Assembly: GCA_003447515.1 (NCBI GenBank)
Contig: DLZA01000355.1
Coordinates: 1 to 12,277 of the forward strand
Length of the DNA: 12,277 nucleotides
Origin: Paracoccaceae bacterium
GTDB lineage: Bacteria > Pseudomonadota > Alphaproteobacteria > Rhodobacterales > Rhodobacteraceae
Reading direction: 5' to 3'
A program made the translations under genes and the position numbers. This document shows positions 8,769 through 12,277 of the stretch, one piece after another. The notes below the pieces were generated by a model that saw nothing but the letters and a program-made list of their open reading frames with translations, searched no databases and was not told where the DNA came from. Position 1 is the first letter of the stretch; each line of letters starts with the position of its first letter.

Positions 8769-9948
8769 TTATACTCGGCTTCCCTCTGCTTTCAGCTCCA
8801 AAAATATCACTGATGTCACCTTGTGGGCGGGTCCTGGTAAAGGCCAATAAAAATCCAAAACCAATCCCAGCCGCCACTAATGACGAGCCACCATAGGATA
8901 CAAACGGCAATGTCATGCCTTTTGCGGGTAGTAGCCGTACAGCCACCCCCATATTTATTAAAGCCTGAATCCCAAATAGTGCTGCAAGCCCAGTACCTGC
9001 AAAGCGGATGAATGGATCGCGCTCATGGATCAAACTTACAAAAGAGCGCACGGTAATAATCACAAAAAGGGCAATGATGATCAGCACAAGGATTAACCCA
9101 TATTCCTCGGCCGCAACCGCAATAATGAAATCCGTGTGCGCATCAGGCAGAGACCATTTCACGCGACCCTCACCCACTCCAACACCAAAAAAACCACCCT
9201 CCTGGATCGCGTTTGTCGCGTATCCAATCTGTGTACGTGGATCAATTTCAGGGCTCAAATATCCATCAATTCTTCGCGCAAAGTGCTCGGATGAATTGTA
9301 AGCCAGCATTCCAACGCCAGCCACGCAACCAGCCATAGCTGCCAACAACAGTATCGGCGCCCCAGCTACAAAGTACATTATCAGCCAAGTCGCAATCAAC
9401 AAGCTCGCCTGGCCAAAGTCAGGTTGAAGCGCCAGCATAAATGCAACCAGGATCATCGCTACAAACGACATGCGCTTTCCAGGCGGTCCACCCACCTCAA
9501 AGCTAGCAGCCATTAACCACGCTGAAAAGACAATGAACCCTGGCTTAAGGAATTCAGACGGCTGTACGGATGCAAACCCTAATGAAATCCACCGCGTCGC
9601 ACCTTTGCCAAAGTCCGTACCGATAAATGGCAGCGCAATTATCAGAAAAAGACAACAAACAAAGCCAAAGACACCCAACCGCCGCACAAGCTTTGGCGTC
9701 AACATCGAAACCAAAATCATCGTTACCAAGGCAATCGTACCAAAAAATAATTGTTTATAAACGTAGTAGAATTGCGTGAGACCGTTGCGTTCAGCTAGCG
9801 GAACCGATGCTGCAAGGCATAGCAGAATGCCGATCATCGAAAGCAAAAAAATTGCAGACAAAGTCCATTTATCCACGGTCCGCCACCATTTAGGAAAGAT
9901 TGGCTCACCAGGCTTTGATGCCACGGCGCCAAACACCATCTCCGTCAT
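8758..9948 (-). CDS. ftsW: Septal peptidoglycan glycosyltransferase FtsW
   Basis: FtsW is the SEDS-family inner-membrane glycosyltransferase that polymerises lipid II at the septum together with FtsI. The product is 396 residues with about ten hydrophobic membrane segments. Family motifs are GATRW (116-120), QPSEF (129-133), QPDFGQ (175-180), DAHTDFI (269-275) in the large periplasmic loop that carries the catalytic Asp, and LPAKGMTLPFVSYGGSS (340-356). The FtsW-type name is preferred over RodA because of the dcw context and the motif set. The ATG at 9948 has GGGCAGG about eight bases upstream. It is the first dcw gene here; in related clusters murD precedes it, but here non-coding DNA and catabolic remnants do. 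Confidence 0.96.
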   Translation of the reverse strand: MTEMVFGAVASKPGEPIFPKWWRTVDKWTLSAIFLLSMIGILLCLAASVPLAERNGLTQFYYVYKQLFFGTIALVTMILVSMLTPKLVRRLGVFGFVCCLFLIIALPFIGTDFGKGATRWISLGFASVQPSEFLKPGFIVFSAWLMAASFEVGGPPGKRMSFVAMILVAFMLALQPDFGQASLLIATWLIMYFVAGAPILLLAAMAGCVAGVGMLAYNSSEHFARRIDGYLSPEIDPRTQIGYATNAIQEGGFFGVGVGEGRVKWSLPDAHTDFIIAVAAEEYGLILVLIIIALFVIITVRSFVSLIHERDPFIRFAGTGLAALFGIQALINMGVAVRLLPAKGMTLPFVSYGGSSLVAAGIGFGFLLAFTRTRPQGDISDIFGAESRGKPSISDQ

Positions 9949-10270
9949 GAATAATGCCTGCCCTCAAAAAACTACTACGCTTGCCTTCTCCCACCGCCTC
10001 TTTTGATTGGGCGAATGTGGATCACTAGATGATATAAACCGACTGATTCGAAAATACTAGAACTGATTCTCATCCAGCTTGCATAATCAGACAATTTTTT
10101 TTCATTTGGCGAACACTACTCCAAATTTTGAATGAGGCATGCTTTGTTACGTAAAAGCAAGCAACCAAAGCGAATATGTTGGTCTATTGAATCTTGACGT
10201 GAATAATAACCAGACACATTTTTGTAAATCAAGTCCGTGAATAGCCAGAGATGACAGCACGCCCAACCAT
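9949..10270. other. Non-coding junction between ftsW and the monooxygenase remnant
   Basis: About 320 bases carry no convincing gene. Just upstream of ftsW is a purine-rich leader (AGAGGCGGTGGGAG) and the ftsW ribosome binding site. At 10043-10069 lies the paired GAATCAG repeat. TTTATATC at 10031-10038 (minus strand) is a weak -10 candidate without a good -35. A run of eight T on the plus strand near 10093-10102 follows only a weak six-base-pair stem, so I do not call a terminator. Toward 10270 the sequence probably derives from the decayed monooxygenase gene but is no longer recognisable. Confidence 0.55.
10043..10069 (-). repeat. Paired GAATCAG direct repeats upstream of ftsW
   Basis: On the minus strand GAATCAG occurs at 10069-10063 and 10049-10043, start to start 20 bases, the nearer one about 95 bases before the ftsW start codon. 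The proximal copy sits in CGAATCAGTCG (10050-10040), identical to the 11-mer upstream of ftsZ, and both 11-mers are followed closely by TTTA and then ATATC or TATATC. Both copies include the GANTC methylation target. Operator or methylation-switch function is inferred from this recurrence only. Confidence 0.55.
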
Positions 10271-10471
10271 TGTATGCGGCAGCATCTGTTCAGCGAGCCC
10301 AGCTGTTTAAAACACACGCATCGCTTCACTGTCAAAATGCACCGCGCGAAGCAAATTATAGGGTTTGGGCTGTTTCTCAACGATAGATAAAGATACACTC
10401 CTTCGCCCCAAAAGATTTTTAAGCAATAGTCCAACAGGCCCCGCCCCAACTATGCACACATCACATCTCAA
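10271..10471 (-). pseudogene. Truncated FAD-dependent aromatic monooxygenase
   Basis: The minus-strand frame opening near a TTG at 10471 (or GTG at 10459) encodes CDVCIVGAGPVGLLL, the FAD-binding Rossmann motif, then LLGRRSVSLSIVEKQPKPY and RAVHFDSEAMRVF, the start of the p-hydroxybenzoate hydroxylase/MhpA-like monooxygenase family. A TAA at 10309-10307 interrupts it where family members commonly have Gln. In the same frame after the stop, TAGLAEQMLPHT continues the family pattern, so this is a nonsense mutation in a once longer gene and not a natural end. After about 10270 the similarity is lost and a second stop follows at 10231. Intact relatives have roughly 500 residues, so most of the gene is gone. 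It overlaps the VOC gene stop, indicating they once formed an operon. Confidence 0.75.
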
Positions 10472-11003
10472 CAGTCTTTGTGCCCTCCATGCGCATGCCA
10501 TCGGCGTTACGGTGCGTCCCATCGGGCTCAATCGTCGCCAGATTACAGAATATTTCAATCCGATGCCCGTCAGGATCAAGGATGTAAAAAGCTTCGTTCT
10601 CTCCCCATGATCCATCGCCGCGTGGGTTCACCCATGAATGCAAGACAGGCCCACGCACAAACTGAACATCGCCGCGAGCACGCAACTGTGCCTCTAGCTC
10701 CAGCCAATCGCTGCGGCTGTCGCATTCAAAAGCAAAGTGGTGGAACATCGGTGGTCCTTTGAGGTCCTGCTCTGGCAGCGACACCTTTGGCGTGTAGCTC
10801 TTGCACGGATTGTGTACTATTACTAATTCGTGATGCACATCTCCAAGCCGCAAAAAAGCTAGCTCCACCGGAATGCCAGACACCTCATTAGCATGGTGCT
10901 GCTCTGTCAACTTGAACCCCAGCACATCACGATACCAAGCGATAGAGCGCTCCGTATCTGCAACCTCCACCGCAAAGTGTTGCATCCGTTTAATCAAAGC
11001 CAT
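10461..11003 (-). CDS. VOC-family protein, extradiol dioxygenase-like
   Basis: The 180-residue product has the two-module vicinal oxygen chelate fold signature. The first module begins with MQHFAVEVADTERSIAWYRDVLGF (7-30). The second begins at FHHFAFECDS (87-96) and ends in FYILDPDGHRIEIF (139-152). His9, His88/His89 and Glu150 are candidates for the metal-binding 2-His-1-carboxylate triad, and Tyr140 matches the position before the DPDG turn in ring-cleavage dioxygenases. Members act on catechol-type substrates or are glyoxalase-like; the substrate cannot be assigned. The coupled monooxygenase remnant directly downstream supports an aromatic catabolic origin. The ATG has GGGGAG five bases upstream. 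The gene itself looks intact although its partner is broken, so it may have another role or be at an early stage of decay. It lies 83 bases after carD on the same strand. Confidence 0.85.
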   Translation of the reverse strand: MALIKRMQHFAVEVADTERSIAWYRDVLGFKLTEQHHANEVSGIPVELAFLRLGDVHHELVIVHNPCKSYTPKVSLPEQDLKGPPMFHHFAFECDSRSDWLELEAQLRARGDVQFVRGPVLHSWVNPRGDGSWGENEAFYILDPDGHRIEIFCNLATIEPDGTHRNADGMRMEGTKTVEM

Positions 11004-11011
11004 GACCGCTC

Positions 11012-11021
11012 CCCTTAAGGG
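11012..11021. promoter_or_regulatory. Palindrome overlapping the VOC gene ribosome binding site
   Basis: CCCTTAAGGG is a perfect ten-base palindrome immediately upstream of the VOC gene, and its GGG is shared with the GGGGAG Shine-Dalgarno sequence (11014-11009). It could be an operator half or coincidence. No larger dyad surrounds it. Confidence 0.25.
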
Positions 11022-11086
11022 AAGATAACCACGAAAGAAGCCGGCAGTGAAGCCAATTAAGTCTTTCGATAAAGCAATTTTTTACG

Positions 11087-11620
11087 TTAAATCGTGGGCG
11101 TGGCAGGTACTGGCACAACACGACTATTCAACACAGCATCAATCTCGCTTTGTGCTTGCATCTCTTCTACGCTGCGAACAGCGGCCACTTCGCGGGTTAA
11201 GCGCTCCAAAGCGGCCTCATAAAGCTGACGTTCGGAATAAGATTGCTCGCGCTGCTCATCATTTCTGTGCAAATCACGCACAACTTCGGCAATAGAAATC
11301 AAATCACCCGAGTTTATCTTCTGTTCGTACTCCTGCGCGCGACGCGACCACATCGCACGCTTCACGCGAGCTCGGCCTTTGAGCGTCTTCATACTCTTGT
11401 CCACAACATCGCCATCTGAAAGGCTACGCAATCCATGAGTTATAGCTTTATCAGTCGGAACCTTAAGTTTCATCTTGTCCTTCTCAAAGGCGATATCGTA
11501 CAGTTCCATCTCCATTCCGGCTACTTCTTGCGTTACAACATCTACAATCTTTCCGACACCATGGGCTGGATAAACAACAAAATCATCCACAGAAAAATCA
11601 AGGTTCTTTTTTTTAGCCAT
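11087..11620 (-). CDS. carD: CarD/CdnL family transcription regulator
   Basis: CarD-like proteins bind the RNA polymerase beta subunit through an N-terminal Tudor-like domain and stabilise the open promoter complex, typically at rRNA and growth-related promoters. The product is 177 residues. The RNAP-interaction domain begins with DFVVYPAHGVGKI (13-25) and continues to about residue 60. The helical C-terminal half (about 75-150) contains KRAMWSRRAQEYEQKINSGD and the WSRR-type DNA-contact region usual in CarD/CdnL. The tail (about 160-177) is low in complexity and Pro/Val-rich. The ATG at 11620 has AAGGA about 11 bases upstream. Between them lies ATG AAT TAA, a two-codon open frame. The fdxA-carD order is common in alphaproteobacteria, which supports the call. 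Symbol usage (carD or cdnL) varies. Confidence 0.93.
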   Translation of the reverse strand: MAKKKNLDFSVDDFVVYPAHGVGKIVDVVTQEVAGMEMELYDIAFEKDKMKLKVPTDKAITHGLRSLSDGDVVDKSMKTLKGRARVKRAMWSRRAQEYEQKINSGDLISIAEVVRDLHRNDEQREQSYSERQLYEAALERLTREVAAVRSVEEMQAQSEIDAVLNSRVVPVPATPTI

Positions 11621-11747
11621 TTAATTCATGGTCCTTTTTGAAGGTCCCAAACTGATACCTTGGGAATGATTTGAAGCATTTCAATACCACAGATAATCTT
11701 ACTCTTCTAGTGGAGGTAAGTAACTGTTTTTTAGCAAACAAAAAGAA

Positions 11748-12086
11748 CTAGCCACCCCTACCAGGATTCGGTGAAAAATGCGTTTCCAACTTATTTTCTA
11801 CTCCATCTAGCTTTTCTGAGTCAGGCAAAGGGTCGATCTTAGTTATAATTACAGGCCACTTTTCGGAGTACTCACGGTTGAACTCAACCCACTTCTCCAT
11901 ATCTGGCTCCGTATCTGGACGGATGGCATCCACAGGGCACTCGGGCTCGCACACTCCACAATCGATGCATTCGTCGGGGTGGATTACTAGCATGTTTTCA
12001 CCTTCATAAAAGCAATCGACGGGGCAAACCTCAACACAATCTGTGTGCTTGCAGGCAATACAATTATCTAGGACCACATATGTCAT
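11748..12086 (-). CDS. fdxA: Seven-iron ferredoxin FdxA
   Basis: This small cytoplasmic electron carrier of 112 residues holds one [3Fe-4S] and one [4Fe-4S] cluster, like Azotobacter ferredoxin I. Cysteines at 9, 17, 21 and 25 ([18 protein letters not shown]) and at 40, 43, 46 and 50 ([12 protein letters not shown]) match the family ligands shifted by one, with an extra Cys at 12. The acidic C-terminal extension with [13 protein letters not shown] is typical of this group. The ATG at 12086 is chosen because GAGAG lies six bases upstream and MTYVVLDNC is the usual N-terminus; an in-frame TTG at 12107 would add seven residues that do not fit. The partner enzyme is not indicated by the neighbours. 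A 127-base gap to carD contains a six-base-pair TCCCAA/TTGGGA stem without a T-run. Confidence 0.96.
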   Translation of the reverse strand: MTYVVLDNCIACKHTDCVEVCPVDCFYEGENMLVIHPDECIDCGVCEPECPVDAIRPDTEPDMEKWVEFNREYSEKWPVIITKIDPLPDSEKLDGVENKLETHFSPNPGRGG

Positions 12087-12250
12087 GAAGAACTCTCGAA
12101 TGTTCAATGTTTGGAGGTTGTATATGCAGATTTTTCGGAGGGATAAAGAGTAGAATTGCCGAGCATCAAATTCTCTAACCCAAGCCTGGTTTGGTAGCGG
12201 CTCAAACTAACCTTATGCACATTTAGCGCGCCATCTGGGAGGAACGTAAA

Positions 12251-12277
12251 ATGAAACGTCACCTAAACTTCGCCACA
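12251..12277 (+). CDS. Possible start of a divergent gene, cut by the window edge
   Basis: At 12251 on the plus strand an ATG opens MKRHLNFAT before the window ends. A strong Shine-Dalgarno sequence, GGGAGGA (12237-12243), lies seven bases upstream. If real, the gene is divergent from fdxA and the 164 bases between them would hold both promoters. Against it, relatives often have minus-strand genes upstream of fdxA. A minus-strand frame (WRSLGDVSFYVPPRW) also enters from the right edge and stops near 12219. Nine codons are too few to identify a product. Confidence 0.35.

Noticed and set aside
272..10006. Many plus-strand open frames of 60-114 codons
   Set aside because: They lie antisense to strongly supported minus-strand genes, lack recognisable domains and ribosome binding sites, and have the low-complexity composition expected of shadow frames.
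10063..10102. CTGATT/AATCAG stem followed by eight T on the plus strand as a terminator
   Set aside because: The stem has six AT-rich pairs with a 16-base loop and no plus-strand gene ends there.
10147..10449. Minus-strand frame of 100 codons in the ftsW upstream region
   Set aside because: It runs through the monooxygenase remnant in a different frame, its translation (for example CFKQLGSLNRCCRIQWLGV) shows no family pattern, and the overlapping frame has clear FAD-monooxygenase similarity.
11645..11665. TCCCAA/TTGGGA hairpin between fdxA and carD as a terminator
   Set aside because: The stem is short and no T-run follows on the minus strand; it could at most modulate read-through.

Overview
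The window is a chromosomal segment of an alphaproteobacterium. The order cannot be fixed from sequence alone. The main evidence is the gene order ftsW-murG-murC-murB-ddl-ftsQ-ftsA-ftsZ, an FtsZ of 541 residues with a linker of about 200 residues ending in [10 protein letters not shown], and an adjacent seven-iron ferredoxin (FdxA) and CarD pair. All complete genes lie on the minus strand, so transcription runs from high to low coordinates. Base composition looks moderate, with AT-rich intergenic stretches.

Right part (about 10270-12277): fdxA and a carD/cdnL-type regulator are followed by a VOC-family protein resembling extradiol dioxygenases. Overlapping the end of the VOC gene is the decayed start of a flavin-dependent aromatic monooxygenase. 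An in-frame TAA interrupts that gene after the FAD-binding motif, and the rest of it is missing. At the extreme right edge a plus-strand start codon with a strong ribosome binding site may open a divergent gene.

Centre and left (212-9948): the distal half of the division and cell wall (dcw) cluster. FtsW, MurG, MurC, MurB and Ddl build and polymerise peptidoglycan precursors. FtsQ, FtsA and FtsZ form the divisome. Several junctions overlap or nearly touch, suggesting translational coupling: ftsW/murG, murG/murC, ddl/ftsQ and ftsQ/ftsA. Gaps of 92, 86 and 172 bp separate murC/murB, murB/ddl and ftsA/ftsZ. A rho-independent terminator follows ftsZ, and a ribosome binding site at the left edge points to another minus-strand gene just outside.

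I see no mobile element, CRISPR array, tRNA or rRNA, and no convincing new multi-gene system. The most interesting signal is regulatory. The regions upstream of ftsW and ftsZ, about 8 kb apart, each carry two direct copies of GAATCAG (containing the GANTC methylation target) spaced 20-21 bp apart. The second point of interest is that the dcw cluster begins abruptly at ftsW, without mraY/murD upstream, next to the remains of an aromatic catabolism operon. This suggests a rearrangement boundary.
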